A stretch of DNA of 64,000 bases from NCBI RefSeq assembly GCF_950295315.1, contig NC_080175.1, positions 84,881,566 to 84,945,565 on the forward strand. The letters are read 5' to 3'. Of this stretch, positions 10,028 through 21,539 are shown one piece after another (the stretch's first letter is position 1; each line of letters starts with the position of its first letter). The translations under genes and the position numbers were made by a program. The notes below the pieces were generated by a model that saw nothing but the letters and a program-made list of their open reading frames with translations, did no database searches and was not told the DNA's origin. Origin of the DNA: Erinaceus europaeus. Taxonomy: Eukaryota > Chordata > Mammalia > Eulipotyphla > Erinaceidae.

Positions 10028-13000
10028 AGTCACCTACATACTCATAGATGTTTGATAGAGCATCTTTAAATATTTGGGATAAAATTGCAGTGCTGTGGTA
10101 TTACAGTTATTCACTCATTGATTTTAATAATTAAGATGTTAAAATAGTAAAAAATACATGAAGAAGTATTTGAGGTATTTTGAAAAAAAAGGAAACAGTT
10201 TCTTTTGACTTCTGGTTCTCAAGTCATTGACAACCTACTGTGATCATATTTGTAACTGAATAATTTATATATTTAAATGAAATAATTGATCATTTCATTT
10301 CATGACTCCCAAATCTTCAACTAGGGAATATAAATGCCTGCAAAACAATTTACATGTATACATGGAAAAGATGCCAATGTGTGCATATCCTTTAAATATG
10401 ACATACGTCTGTGTGCATTTTACATGAGCCGAACATACTGAAATATGAACACGTACATTATTAAAGGCTCTCAAGTGTGTCTAAGGGAATAATTACTAAG
10501 CCCACTGAAGCTAGGTTATTTTCCATACATTGTGAATACACGATAAACAAAATTGAATATACAGAAAATACTACATCAGCACTAACACCTTACTTAGTAA
10601 TAGAGACAGTATAACTCCAAATGTACCTCTGGATACCTAAATGAGTGTGCTGTTCTAAATTAGATATTTTAGGATTCACTTTGCTGAAGGAGATCTAAAT
10701 ACAGGTTCTGAAAATGTCTGATGCTGAGAGAATTCTTAGGTGTTTGGGAAGTTAATGAGAGGAAAATGTGTTAATGCATAAGTGTGTTTGCATGTGTGTG
10801 CATGCTAACATGTACGAATTACTCATAATAATAGTTTAGGATATTTATATTGTTTGATTCTTTTGAAGTTACACAAAAAATGAATATTTTTAGGTATTTC
10901 AGAGAAAAACTGTAGCAAAGGACTTCTGGCTGAGCAAACTGAGTTTACATATCCCACCTTGGTGTCAAAGTATGCATTCTGTCACTAAGCTACTTCTCCA
11001 GCACTGCTATTTTAGTGTACATATTATACATGAAACCATAAATATGTGCCATGTTCTCTCTTTAATGCTAACTTAAAAAAACACACAGGCTATAACCCTT
11101 AACCATTTCTTGCACTGACCAGAGGTTGCCCAGCTCCCAACATGTACATGAAATGCATGTCCTTTCAGGTCACTCTTCTACCTTAATCTCACAGTAATAT
11201 TAAATTAATATGATAGTAAAATACATATGGAAACAAGTTATAGAATAACTATTACTTCTATATACCAAGGAAAAATATTAAAATATTTTTCTTTTTAAAG
11301 ATAAGTTACTTCTCTTTCTGCTCATAAAATTTCAATTCACAGTGAGGCATGTGGGCTCATGTTTATTTGCTAAGCTTTCAGTCATGGAGGCAGAGATTCA
11401 GAGAGTTGAAACAAGGATAAAATAAACTGATGGCCTCCTTTTAAATCCAACTGTGACTTTCATCTTTGTCATAAAATAAGCACAACATTTGGGAAGATTG
11501 GAAGCTTCAACTCCAAGCAGGTCCAAGTTGGCACAGAATCACCTTGACAGACTCCCAGATCAGCAAGAACTCTCAGCTCTGAAAGGCTTCTTTTGCTAAA
11601 TTTAACTTTCCCTGTGTAAAGTGAATGAGATGCTCATGAGGAGAAGAAATAGCTTTAAGATCAAAGAGAAGAGGTTTCAGTCTCACGTAGCTCATCCAGG
11701 TAGACAAGGTACCAAGGAATGTTAGCAATGACCTGAGCAAGGGAGAAGCAGAGTGTATACAAATGAGATATTCTTGTAAATTTTGAAAAGATAAGTGACT
11801 TATTTTGCTTTGTTTTCCATAGAGGACTCTATAATTTCCATTTCCATTGGAGACACTTGTGTCTTACAGTAAGAGTATAAGAGACAAATACTTATGTTGT
11901 GTCTCCATTCTAGTATTTCTGGGACCGAAGGCTATTTTCAGTGTTGAGTTTTATGATTGGAAATGACTCCAACTTTCTTCTACTTAAATTAAACCCTTTC
12001 CTTAAACAGAACCCAAGGAAATGCATGTAATGAAAAAAATCGTAGTTCTGGCAAACTGTTTTAGTAGTAAACTGAGTCATGCACACATCTTGAACTCAGC
12101 TTGAGCTAAAGTCAAAGATTTTTTTAATATTTATTTAGATTCACAATTTGCTCAAAAGGCCATATCTTTTCCCATATCATATAAATCATGTTGACAAAAC
12201 CTTGATGAAATGCTGTAGCATAAGTCTGGCTATTTTAGGAAAGATTTTGGCTCCTATCACTATAGTGTCAACCAAGCTGCTGAGCATAAGAAAGTGACTT
12301 AAACTGAAAAGTGTCTTAGTAAATTAAATGTTGATAAGAAAAGAAAAAAATCTTAATCTTCAGCCCCCCTCTGGACATGCACTTCTTTAATTCCAGCGTT
12401 ATGTACTTAAATGTTTAGTGGTTTATCTTTACTGCAAAAACTGAGAATTCTGAATCCTATAATGTACCTAGTTCTTCTTTCTGGACAAATACAATTCACT
12501 ATACGCTTGTAGTTTTATATATTTAGTCAATTTTTAGTGATGAGATTCTCCGTATCCTTTCCTCCTATGTTGATGAAGCATAGAATATCATTTTTTACTA
12601 AATTTTAAATGCTGTGTCTTTCTACAGCAAAATGTCCTCAGTGCTTGACTAACTGGCAGCTCCATGCTCATTTTATTCTTCAGAATGAAACACCCAGAGA
12701 GCCTTAGGAAGCATCTGTTGTAAGCTGCTCACTTTGTAGTTGAAGGCATCAAACGTCTACAAATACAGATAAGCTTCTCTCCAGTCGCATAAACCATCAG
12801 CAAAATCACTGGTAAACATGTCCCACAGAAGCCCCCAGAGCTCTTTCTATGTTTTCTCCGTTTCTCACTCTCACAAGGGGAGGATTTTCTTACTATTCCC
12901 AGTCCATGCATGAAACTCTTTCTGAGAAGACAAAGTATTAGAGAATAAAAGGAAAAGAAATATTGCTATTTTCAGGTCTACCAGAAATTAAGATGCTACA

Positions 13001-13084
13001 TGCTTAGATATTCGGGGGGGGGGGGGTAAATGTTTTTAAGATCTATTCTAAAAGAAGAAAATGTTATGTGTTGTCACTTTTTAA
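10028..13084. other. 3-kb repeat-poor stretch
   Basis: No confident repeat or gene is seen. Around 10,895-11,010 there is a possible very old SINE remnant (CACTAAGCTACTTCTCCAGC). A 14-G run lies at 13,014-13,027. Frames are short, including a 60-codon minus frame at 12,729-12,911 that matches nothing I know. Confidence 0.45.
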
Positions 13085-13085
13085 C

Positions 13086-13292
13086 ATTTACTTATTTAAA
13101 TGATTTTATTTACTTATTTTGTTTGCTAGGAGAAACAGAAACTAAGAGGGAAAGAGGTGAAAGAGAGACACCGGCAGCCTTGCATCACTGCTCATGAAGC
13201 TTTCACCTGAAATTGGGGACCAGGGGCTTGAACTCAGGTCCTTGTGCATTGTAATATGTGCACTCAGATAGGTGTTCCACCTCCTAGCTCCC
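13086..13292 (-). mobile_element. Type A SINE
   Basis: The T-rich tail lies at the left. The core is ATGAAGCTTTCACCTG, the B-box region CTTGAACTCAGG, and the head ends CTCCTAGCTCCC. It is diverged but complete. Confidence 0.8.
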
Positions 13293-13890
13293 TTCTTCCA
13301 GTGTTGTCATTTTCAGATTTTAAATTTGTCTTTGGAGTACATTTTTATTTTTTAAAAGATCAAACTCTTTTTTTAAATGAAATGAAAAAAATCAAAGTCT
13401 ATCAAAACCATTGGTTATATTCCACCTAACATTATCATTCTATGAAGGTATAGCTCTCCCAGAGTACTGGGAATTTCCTTAATTCCACACAATTATCTGG
13501 CAATTATGCCTATTATGCCCAGATTTATTTTCTTATAGAGAAGAAACCATAAATCCATTTTTTCCTGCACTATTAAGTTCTAGTTTTTCTAGTGTTCAGA
13601 TATTACAATCATTTGATAGACAAATACTCTTCATTTTGATTTTTAGATCCTCAATATTTGGAAGTTCAGTTATCTGGCATCCAGGAAGCATCGTGTCAAC
13701 CTTCTACAGTACAATTACTATAGGTTTTCAAAAATTCTGCACCTTTATCAAGATGGTAGATATTTATAGACTATATAACATGAACCAGATAGAATTAAAC
13801 CAACTGGAGAATTTCATACAGAACCTGGATATTTTAGATATAATAAATAATTTGCATATGGAAAATATGTCAGCTATGGAAACGCTACTT

Positions 13891-14124
13891 TCTTATTTTT
13901 TTAAAATTTTTAAAATTTATTATTATCTTTATTTATTGGATAGAGACCGTCAGAAATCAAGAGGGAGGGTGGTGATAGAGAGGGATAAAGACATAGAGAC
14001 ACCTGCAGCCCTGCTTCACCACTCGTAAAGCTTTCTCCCTGCAGGTGGGGACCAGGGGGTCGAACCCAGGACCTTGCGCATTGCAGTACATGCGTTCAAC
14101 CAGGTGTGCCACCACCCAGCCCCC
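13891..14124 (-). mobile_element. Type A SINE
   Basis: The reversed tail is followed by TTATTGGATAGAGACCG, the core CGTAAAGCTTTCTCCCTGC, the B-box GGTCGAACCC and the head CCACCACCCAGCCCCC. The 130-codon plus frame overlapping its left part is chance. Confidence 0.85.
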
Positions 14125-14126
14125 TT

Positions 14127-14276
14127 AATTTTTTTTTAATGTATTCATGAGAAGTATAGGAGGAGAGAGAGCAAAAGAATCAGACTTTACTATAGCACAT
14201 TTGCTGCCGGGGATTAAACTCAGGACCTCATGACTAAGAGTTCAACACTTTATGCACTAAACCACCTCCTAGACTA
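14127..14276 (-). mobile_element. Degraded C-like SINE
   Basis: GGGGATTAAACTCAGGACC sits at the B-box position and CACTAAACCACCTCC at the head, all on the minus strand. It abuts the preceding type A SINE. Confidence 0.45.
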
Positions 14277-14289
14277 CAAAACACTTCTT

Positions 14290-14591
14290 TTTGTTTTTAA
14301 CATTTATTTATTTATTTACTTACTTATTTATTTCCTTTTGTTGCCCTTGTTATTTTATTGTTGTAGTTGCTACTGATGTCATCATTGTTGGATAGGACAG
14401 AGAGAAATGGAGAGGGGAGGGGAAGACAGAGAGGAGTAGGAGAGAAAGACAGACACCAGCAGACCTGCTTCACTGCTTGTGAAGCGACTCCCCTGCAGGT
14501 GGGGAACAGGGGGCTCCAACCAGGATCCTTAGGCTGGTCCTTGTGCTTTGTGTCACCTGCGCTTAACCCATTGAGCTACCGCCCGACTCCC
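14290..14591 (-). mobile_element. Type B SINE
   Basis: The reversed tail (TTTATTTATTTATT, then TGTTGCCCTTGTTATTTTA) leads into GGATAGGACAGAGAG. The core is GAAGCGACTCCCCTGCAGG, followed by the head CTACCGCCCGACTCCCC. Confidence 0.9.
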
Positions 14592-15332
14592 CTGGTGTCT
14601 ATGCTTTTTAAATAAAAAAATAAGTAATTCTTTGAAATGAATTAAATAAAAAACTAATAAAAATTCTATAGCTAAAAAATATAAAAGTATATATTGTATA
14701 ACTCATATGCTTTCTCCTGAACTTTTTTGTCCAAAAATTTTATCATCTTGTTCTTGTTTTTTTTTTTTTCCCTACCCTCTTCCTGGTCCAGCATGATACT
14801 CTCTGCAATAGTGAAAGTGAGAAACTCAACTTCCAGTATTTTCACTGGCCTCAGTAAGAATTAAGATAAATAATAAGCAGCACCACATGAACTATGTTCT
14901 CCACAAGCCAAATTAAATGGGAAAATTATCCAAGTGTAAAGGGTCAAAACTAATAAACTGAACATAATCTCCTTTGTTCCATCCCTAAAGAAAATTAAAT
15001 TTTAATGATTCCAAGAGCTCACAGTTCAGGAATGTCACTTTAAGTAATCACAGAAATGACAGCTGAATTCGGGAATTGAGTGCCTTCCGCAGTCCTTGCA
15101 ATTGCTACTTATGTCCAGAGAGTTCTAGTTGCTTTAGGCAGACTCATAAGTATATTATAATATTGGCAGGTTAAACTAAGAAGCAAGAGGAAGCTTGCAT
15201 CTGTCAAATTAATCATTGATAAATACCTTATTGTATCATATTTTTAAAGAACATTACACAAATATTAAGTTAGAACCTTCAAAATATATACATTTTTTCA
15301 GTTTCTGATATTACTTTTAGGCAATCCTATTC

Positions 15333-15333
<1 letters not shown>
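14592..15333. other. Unique DNA, nothing recognised
   Basis: AT-rich, with no frame or repeat I can support. Confidence 0.4.

Positions 15334-15377
<44 letters not shown>
15334..15377. repeat. (TG)n microsatellite
   Basis: About 22 TG units. The pyrimidine-rich sequence that follows (CTTTCTCTGCCCCTCTCTG) suggests it grew inside a decayed SINE body. Confidence 0.9.
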
Positions 15378-15859
15378 TTTCTCTGCCCCTCTCTGTCTTC
15401 CCCCAGGCAATACCATTCTAACTAGGAAAAAATGTTTCAAAATTTTAAAATAGTGGTTTAGAGCTAGACTTTGGAATTTTCATTTTCTCTGTGATTATGA
15501 AAGAGCAGAAGAGAGAGAAAAGAGAAGCTTTGCTTTGGACCTAAACTCCTGAAAGAATTCCAAGCTTTCCTAGCCTAGACAATGCTTTAGAATCCATCTA
15601 CCCTTCACACCTCAGTACAAAAGAGAGGTTTAAATATTTTTGAGATGAGAGAAATTAGTAAAAATATGTATATACATTCCAGAGACTGATTTTCACTGCT
15701 TTTCAGTAAATCTTTGAACTAAATTGTATAATGTTTAGTATATGCTATGTTTTTAAATTAAGAGATGGAAAATACTTTTGAGATAGTATATTCATTTAGC
15801 TTTATAAGGAGAGTTAAATGAAAAGATGGTAAGCAATTAACAGGAAAAATGGTGTTACA

Positions 15860-16004
15860 AGGGTAGGGGTAGATTGCATAATGGTTATGCAAGGAGTCCC
15901 TTGGGCCTGAGGCTCCAAAGTCCCAGGTTCAATCCCCAGCACCACCATAAGACAGAACTGGATAGTGCTCTGGTAAAAATTTAAAAAATATAAAAAAATT
16001 TTTT
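15860..16004 (+). mobile_element. Type C SINE
   Basis: The head is GATTGCATAATGGTTATGC, the B-box GGTTCAATCC, and GCACCACCATAAGACAGA follows. An A-rich tail is present. The near-perfect duplications AATGGTGTTACA (left) and AATGATGTTACA (right) flank it. Confidence 0.8.
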
Positions 16005-16129
16005 AATGATGTTACAGAAAGAGCACAGTGATGGCAACAAATTAAATAAAACTGTTTCACAGGTGATAGACATTGTCTGGTATTTGTATAGAATTATCAA
16101 CATGTAAAGTTTTATGAATTTATATCCAA

Positions 16130-16460
16130 AAGATATTTAAAAACTCAAATATCTCAACAAGTAAAAAAAAAAACTCAAAAATTAGACAGAAAACTTGGAA
16201 AAGAAAACTTCAAAGAATACATATAGGTGGTCAAAAGGCTTTTGAAAAGATACTTATCAGCTTTTATAATTGGGAAATGGAACTCAAGCACAACATATAA
16301 CCTGTGGAAATGACTGTTGTCAAGAAGATAAGAAGCAGTGAACAGTAGCAAGAACATTCTATTTTGCAAGGAATTCCTGACTCTGAAAGAGTTGAATGCT
16401 AATAAGGCAGTCATTTTGAAAAAAATGTAAATAGTCACTATACACATGTATTGTTAGTAA
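16130..16460 (+). pseudogene. Old L1 ORF2 3' fragment
   Basis: A diverged copy of the ORF2 3' region. The order matches the standard mammalian L1 segment that precedes 'aacccttgtacactg': a part equivalent to 'caaatggccaacaggta', then AAATGGAACTCAAGCACAAC, then CAAGAAGATAAGAAGCAGTG. It has no open frame. Confidence 0.5.
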
Positions 16461-16639
16461 GAAAATAACAAAGGTATTGATTCTGGCAAAAGGAAAACTG
16501 TTTAGGACAAAAAAAGTCAAGGACTTTGGAGAAGGATGCCAGTGGTCAACTCTCTTTTGAAAGCAGCAGGCTATGAGCTTGGCACAATCCTCCGAATTAG
16601 CTGCAAATGCAGCTTGATACCTGATTCAATAAACCTGGA

Positions 16640-17100
16640 GGGCTTGTATTATGTATCAGCTGGGAGCACTCCTTCTGTATCATGTTTGTGGCCCAGGTTG
16701 GTGCCTGAATCACACCACAGTGGGGGTAAACTCTAATACTGCAGTATCTCCCTTTCTTTTTTTTTATATATTTATTTATTTATTCCCTTTTGTTGCCCTT
16801 GTTGTTTTATTGTTGTAGTTATTATTGTTGTTGTCATTATTGGATAGGACATAGAGAAATGGAGAGAGGAGAGGAAGACAGAGAGGAGGACAGAAAGATA
16901 GACACCTGCAGACCTGCTTCACCGCCTGTGAAGGGACTCCCGTGCAGGTGGGGAGCCGGGGTTCGAACCGGGATCCTTATGCCTGTCCTTGTGCTTTGCA
17001 CCACCTGCGCTTAACCCGCTGCGCTACAGCCCGACTCCCAGTATCTCCCTTTCATTCTGCCTTTGTCTCCATCAGGAAAAGTCAACCTGAAGTTTTAAAG
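16640..17100 (+). mobile_element. Type D SINE split by type B SINE
   Basis: The type D parts are 16,640-16,756 (GGCCCAGGTT box, CACACCACAGTGGGGG) and 17,054-17,100 (GAAAAGTCAACCTGAAG). The type B SINE at 16,757-17,038 interrupts them. Confidence 0.6.
16757..17038 (-). mobile_element. Type B SINE nested in type D
   Basis: A well-preserved copy. The reversed tail is followed by GTTGCCCTTGTTGTTTTA, the core CAGGTGGGGAGCCGGGG, the B-box GTTCGAACCGGGATCC and the head CTACAGCCCGACTCC. It is flanked by exact duplications CAGTATCTCCCTTTC at 16,742 and 17,039. The CpG-rich B-box suggests a fairly young copy. Confidence 0.95.
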
Positions 17101-17134
17101 CCTTAAATACATAAGAACATCTCAAATAACCTGA

Positions 17135-17410
17135 TTTTTTAAAATTTTCTTTATTGGGGAATTAATGTTTTACATTCAATGGTAACTACAATAGTTTGTA
17201 CATGCATAACCTTTCTCAGTTTTCCATATAACAATACAACCCCCATTAGGTCCTCTGTCATCCTTCTTGGCCCTGTATCCCCCCCACCCCACCCCACCCC
17301 ACCCCAGAGTCTTTTACTTTGGTGCAGTACGCCAATTCCAGTTGAGGTTCTACTTGTGTTTTCTCTTCTGATCTTGTTTTTCAACTTCTGCCTGAGAGTG
17401 AAATCATCAC
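17135..17410 (-). mobile_element. 5'-truncated L1, compact 3'UTR form
   Basis: On the minus strand this ends in TTCCCCAATAAAGAAAA, giving an AATAAA signal and A tail. Upstream are a TTACCATTGAATGTAAAAC-like stretch, a G-rich tract (reverse of CCCCACCCCACCCC at about 17,281-17,304) and the ORF2 end at the right. This 3'UTR type differs from the long module at 33 kb, so at least two L1 3'UTR lineages are present. Confidence 0.75.
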
Positions 17411-17444
17411 ATATATATATATATATTTTTAAGTGTGTCTAAGA

Positions 17445-17745
17445 ACATTCAATAAAAAAAGATGATATTGCTTCATTTGGGACAAGATGAACAGAACTGA
17501 AGGTGACTGTGCTTAGCACAAGTATGTAAAGTCTAGAGAACTAAAACACATGAATCTACTGAAAGCAAAACAAACAAAACAACAACATAGAGGCAAACAA
17601 CTGTCTCAGAGAATTCAGGAAAACCTCAGCAGCTAATATTGGAAGGATGGGCACAAGACTTTGATGGGCACGGGGTGATACTATACCCTGTAATTTTACA
17701 ATCTTGTAAACCACTATTAATGACAAATAAAAATGAAAAAAGTAT
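17445..17745 (+). mobile_element. Older L1 3' end
   Basis: It starts with decayed ORF2-end sequence (GGGACAAGATGAACAGAACT, TGTGCTTAGCACAAG). It ends ATACCCTGTAATTTTACAAT and AATAAAAATGAAAAA, the usual end of an older mammalian L1 3'UTR. Confidence 0.6.
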
Positions 17746-17767
17746 GAAATAAGATCATCATATGCTG

Positions 17768-17940
17768 ACTTGGAAATTGCTTTCCGGCTCCGAAAGTTCC
17801 AGAGTGTATCTCCTGCAAAGTTAGTGTGGCACGAGTTCCTGATCCCTCTCCCACGCAGCAGCCTAGATCAGCTCCAGTTGAGTTCTATCCAACCCAGAGA
17901 GCACTAGCTCGGGAAGAAGCACCCTCAGGCTATCCCAGCA
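17768..17940 (+). mobile_element. LTR 3' part (R-U5), 5' half missing
   Basis: Homologous to the 3' part of the minus-strand LTR at 37.5 kb: TTTCCGGCTC, GTGTATCTCCTGC, GGCACGAGTTCCTGATCC and the end CTATCCCAGCA. The U3 promoter half is absent, and the sequence starts directly at the predicted transcription start. Confidence 0.85.
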
Positions 17941-18032
17941 ATTCTATTCTGTGTTTTGAACTTAAAGAACAGTTACCTTGTTGGAGAAAAATTAATTCAT
18001 TGTCTGTTAGCAAATCTGTCTTTTCCAAATAG

Positions 18033-18035
18033 GTT

Positions 18036-18066
<31 letters not shown>

Positions 18067-18120
18067 CTAGAGCACTGCTCAGCTCTGGCTTGTGGTGCAG
18101 GGGTAGGAGTGGGAGGATTA
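18033..18120 (-). mobile_element. Type C SINE fragment with (TTTA)n
   Basis: A nine-fold TTTA run is followed by AGAGCACTGCTCAGCTCTGG, the end of type C on the minus strand, cut off after about 55 bases. It lies inside the retrocopy and was presumably part of the transcript. Confidence 0.6.
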
Positions 18121-18141
18121 AAAAAAAATCATCATATGCTG

Positions 18142-19433
18142 TTCAACTACATGTATACATTTTTTGAATATGAATGCTCAAGAATGACTGCTGATAAAAA
18201 ATATAAATATTCATATTTTTATGATGTCAATTAATTATCATGAAGGAGTTATTTTGCTTTTCTAAGCTAGTGAATGAAACAATTTCTGAATTGTATTTTT
18301 TCTTTCTTTCCATTGACTTTATATGGACCTTTTTATCCTGTGAATCAAGAATTCCTCATAATATTTGATCAAACTTATTCTCTAGAAACTGTTTTACTAT
18401 ATGCAACTGAGGGATGTGATACCTCTCCATGTCTTAACTTCCAACAGAAAAAGTACAAGAGAGGTGTCATTGTCAGTGCAATGTCATATAAAACTTTTTT
18501 ATAAGTCAGTATTATATTTGATTATTTTTCCTGTTTTCAGCAATGATAAGCAATTATAGTAATGGAGGTCTAAACTCTTATAAAGCATGGCAACATTATT
18601 TAGTACATGAATCAGGAAACTTTGGCATCATGGTCAAATCACTGTCTCGTGCTGAATTCATCTTTAGTCTCTCTCCTGAAGAGTAACAGATCTAACAACG
18701 CTCATCTGTAAAAAACAGGCTTTAGTTTTACAACTATACTCTAGTCATTTAACCCTAACAGTATATCAGTATCATTCTTTCAGAAGATTACTTTTCTGAG
18801 ACTACTTTTCTTCCACTTGGTTCTCTTCATGAGTTTCTTCCTTTGTAGTATCTAGTATGAATTTAAAAACAAGCAGATAAAGCCTTGAGAAAGAGTAGAT
18901 AATATGAAAAATTATTGTCATTAGAAAAAAAGGTCAGTTAACACAAAGCCTTATTAAAAACAAAACAAACAAGCAAACAAACAAACTAACAAACAAAAAA
19001 CTTCCACAAGGGTAGGTGGGGGATTTTTTAACTGATAGCATGATAAAGTTTAGTAGGAACTAGTTTAGTAGGAACTGAATGACCAGTTTCAGGGGCACAA
19101 TACTTCTGATCTCTCAGTTGTATAGTTGCTAATGGAATTTTTATTTCCTGATTAATTTCAAAATGTGTTGCATTAGATGGGGCTTCTAGTCTTCTTCCAT
19201 TTCTCCTTTCTTTGATTATGATATCTGAATCATGGGATCCACCTTCCCAAGAATTCTGCTTCTCTCTAGACACACTATACTGGAATGCCTGTTCAGTGAA
19301 CCAGATAAAAGCACAGACTCCTTAACTCCATGGGTCATTTCCATGGAAAGGCCACCATTTTTCAGATCTGTGGAGCACTGAGCCTTTCTCATCATGATTC
19401 TCCTCATCCCTAATTCTACTTTCTCTATTCCCT
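18142..19433. other. Unique DNA with (CAAA)n tract
   Basis: A CAAACAAA-rich tract lies at about 18,961-19,000. The minus frames at 19,028-19,407 (81 and 63 codons) match nothing I know and overlap each other, so they are taken as chance. Confidence 0.4.
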
Positions 19434-19929
19434 AGTATGGTCAAAATTTCTTGTCCTTTTAACTTCTGGTGATGAAATTCAAACCCTTAAATGAATGTAT
19501 AGGAAGAGGGGGGCTTTGGGGAGATAATGAAGTCAAAAGAGTAGAACATTCTAGAATGGGATTAGTGTCTTAAAAATGAGGACAGTTAAAAACTGATAAC
19601 AATTAACATTTTCTTCTTTTAGAATAGACCTTAAAAATATCTAAAATACCAAAAATATCTAAGCAGAGTCTAAATTTCTGATAGATCTGAAAATAGCAGT
19701 GTTACTTTTCCTTTTATTATATAATACTTTATCTTCTTAGGAAGAGTTTCCAATTATGAGAAGACAGGAAAAGATACAATCTACGAAATGGGAAACATGC
19801 TATCACCGAACACAGACTCTGCAGCATCTTGACCTTGGACTTCCAGAACTGTAAGAAACAGGCTTTATATTTTTATTAGTCCCCTGGTTTATGATATTTT
19901 TTATTATAACAGCTTGAATAAATCAAGAC
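19434..19929 (+). mobile_element. MLT1-like MaLR LTR
   Basis: The sequence follows the MLT1 order: GATGAAATTCAAACCC, GGGGCTTTGGGGAGATAATG, AATGGGATTAGTGTCTTA, CATCTTGACCTTGGACTTCC, AGAACTGTAAGAAA and finally TTATAACAGCTTGAATAAAT. This is an ancient mammalian LTR family. An AT-rich stretch at about 19,610-19,740 does not fit well and may be an insertion or strong divergence. Confidence 0.75.
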
Positions 19930-20212
19930 ATTCTGTTCCCTTCATAGATCCTGAATTAGGCCACATGCCCACTAGTAATTCATACGCTCACTGTGAATTA
20001 GTAATTTTCCAAAGCAAGATGACAACAGGGTCCACCAAACTGTGTTCCCTTCTAGAACTACTAGAAAATAACTTTATTGAAATGAATATATTAAGAGTTG
20101 AGAAAGAATGGTTCACCAACAGAAATTTAAGATGAGTTACAAGAAGATGAAACTCATGATGCAGAAGAGAAATTAGCATATATGTACTGCAAAAGAGAAA
20201 TAATATATTTTC

Positions 20213-20505
20213 TTTTTTTTCTTTTTTTTAATATTTATTTATTTTTTCCCTTTTGTTGCCCTTGTTGTTTTATTGTTGTAGTTATTATTGTTGTTGTTGT
20301 TGTTGGATAGGACAGAGAGAAATGGAGAGAGGGAGGAGAAGACAGAGAGGAGGAGAGAAAGATAGATACCTGTAGACCTGCTTCACCGCCTGTGAAGCGA
20401 CTCCCCTGCAGGTGGGGAGCCGGGGTTCGAACCAGGATCCTTATGCCGGTCTTTGTGCTTTGCGCCACCTGCATTTAGCCCGCTGTACTACAGCCCGACT
20501 CCCAA
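20213..20505 (-). mobile_element. Type B SINE
   Basis: A well-preserved copy with GTTGCCCTTGTTGTTTTA, GAAGCGACTCCCCTGCAGG and GTTCGAACCAGGATCC. Flanking duplications are AATAATATATTTTC and AATGATATATTTTC. Confidence 0.95.
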
Positions 20506-20602
20506 AATGATATATTTTCAAATAATTCTTACTTAAATGTGTTTTCATAAATCAATCATATTGAAATGAAGTAAAAATAATATAATAGTAAACATCTATT
20601 GA

Positions 20603-20807
20603 ATTTTTAAATTTTTTTTTATTTATTGGATAGAGACAAATAAATTGAGATGTGAGAGAGACAGAGAAAAAGAGAAAGAGAGAGATCTACAATACTGCTT
20701 CATTGCTTGTGAAGCTTTCCTCTTGTAGGTAGTGAAGGGAGGTTTGAACCTGGGTCCTTTTACACTATAACAGGTAAGCTCAACCTAATCAGCCACCACT
20801 CAGTCTC
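20603..20807 (-). mobile_element. Type A SINE
   Basis: TTATTGGATAGAGACAAA leads, followed by the core GTGAAGCTTTCCTC, the B-box GGTTTGAACCTGG and the head CAGCCACCACTCAGTCTC. Possible flanking duplications are TCTATTGAATTTTTAA and CATTTATTGAGTTTTAA. Confidence 0.8.
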
Positions 20808-20879
20808 ATTTATTGAGTTTTAACTAAGCTTTAGATATTCTATTAAATATAATATCCTACCATATTGTGCTGTAGCAAT

Positions 20880-20990
20880 GATTCTATGAGCCATAGACTA
20901 AAATTCAAATTTTACAGAAAAGTAAATTGAGGCTAAGTGAGGTTAAATGTATTTCCAGGATTTTCTAAGCAGTGTTTAATATTCTTTCAT
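20880..20990 (+). mobile_element. MIR fragment
   Basis: ATTTTACAGAAAAGTAAATT followed by GAGGCTAAGTGAGGTTAAAT resembles the MIR core region. It is short and old. Confidence 0.55.
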
Positions 20991-21539
20991 TACTTCTTCA
21001 TTGTCTTCATCATATCTTCACAGCAAGATTAAATTTATTTGCAAATAGACTATTTTTCTTTGTAAAATTATATGTAAACATATAGTTGCTGAATATTCAA
21101 TTCCTCTTGATAAAAACTTTTTATCTTGCATACTTTCAACCCATAAAGCTCAGAAGTGCATATATAATCTGACCAATAAAATATGAGACTCATTTCTGGG
21201 AAGAAACTTTGAACCCTAGAAAACTGTTTGCCATGTACTTTGTATAACTTTGTCACAATATAATGAGTCCTTGCTTAACACTGTCTGATAGGTTATGACT
21301 TTCAGTAAAACAACATGTAATGCAATTATGTTGTCAAGGAACAAGCCATCAGTTCATTCAGTGTATGCTGGGAGATTTTTAAAACTAGCACTAAACAGTG
21401 GTACTTGAGGACCTAGTGCAATACCTCTATGTCAGATGGAGACAGTTTCATTAGTCTGTGTTTCAGAATTAAGACAATATGTAACATAACAATAAGTATA
21501 AATGTGGTGTTATTAAAAAAAAACAAAGAGGAAATTTCA

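Larger units (their letters stand above)
17768..18128 (+). mobile_element. Retrocopy of an LTR-initiated transcript
   Basis: This 360-bp insert is bounded by direct repeats ATCATCATATGCTG (ending at 17,767 and 18,141) and ends in a run of eight or nine A. It begins at ACTTGGAAATTGC. In the complete LTR at 37,492-37,974 (minus strand) that sequence lies about 31 bases after the start of the TATAAAA box, the expected start site. It then runs through the LTR end (CTATCCCAGCA, 17,940), continues into non-LTR flank, and ends inside an antisense type C SINE piece. The 5' end at a start site, the A tail and the target duplication indicate L1-mediated copying of an RNA made from a solo LTR promoter. 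Confidence 0.65.

Noticed and set aside
13636..14028. 130-codon plus-strand frame
   Set aside because: Its end is the antisense type A SINE, and the start lies in unique AT-rich DNA without a family match.
17135..17745. Opposed L1 3' ends as one 5'-inverted L1
   Set aside because: Both pieces carry their own 3' terminus and A-rich end, so they are two separate insertions, unlike the twin-primed copies at 23.3 and 42.5 kb.
18962..19000. CAAACAAA direct repeats, possible CRISPR or satellite array
   Set aside because: A simple short-unit tract without spacers. CRISPR arrays are not expected in this mammalian context and none was seen.
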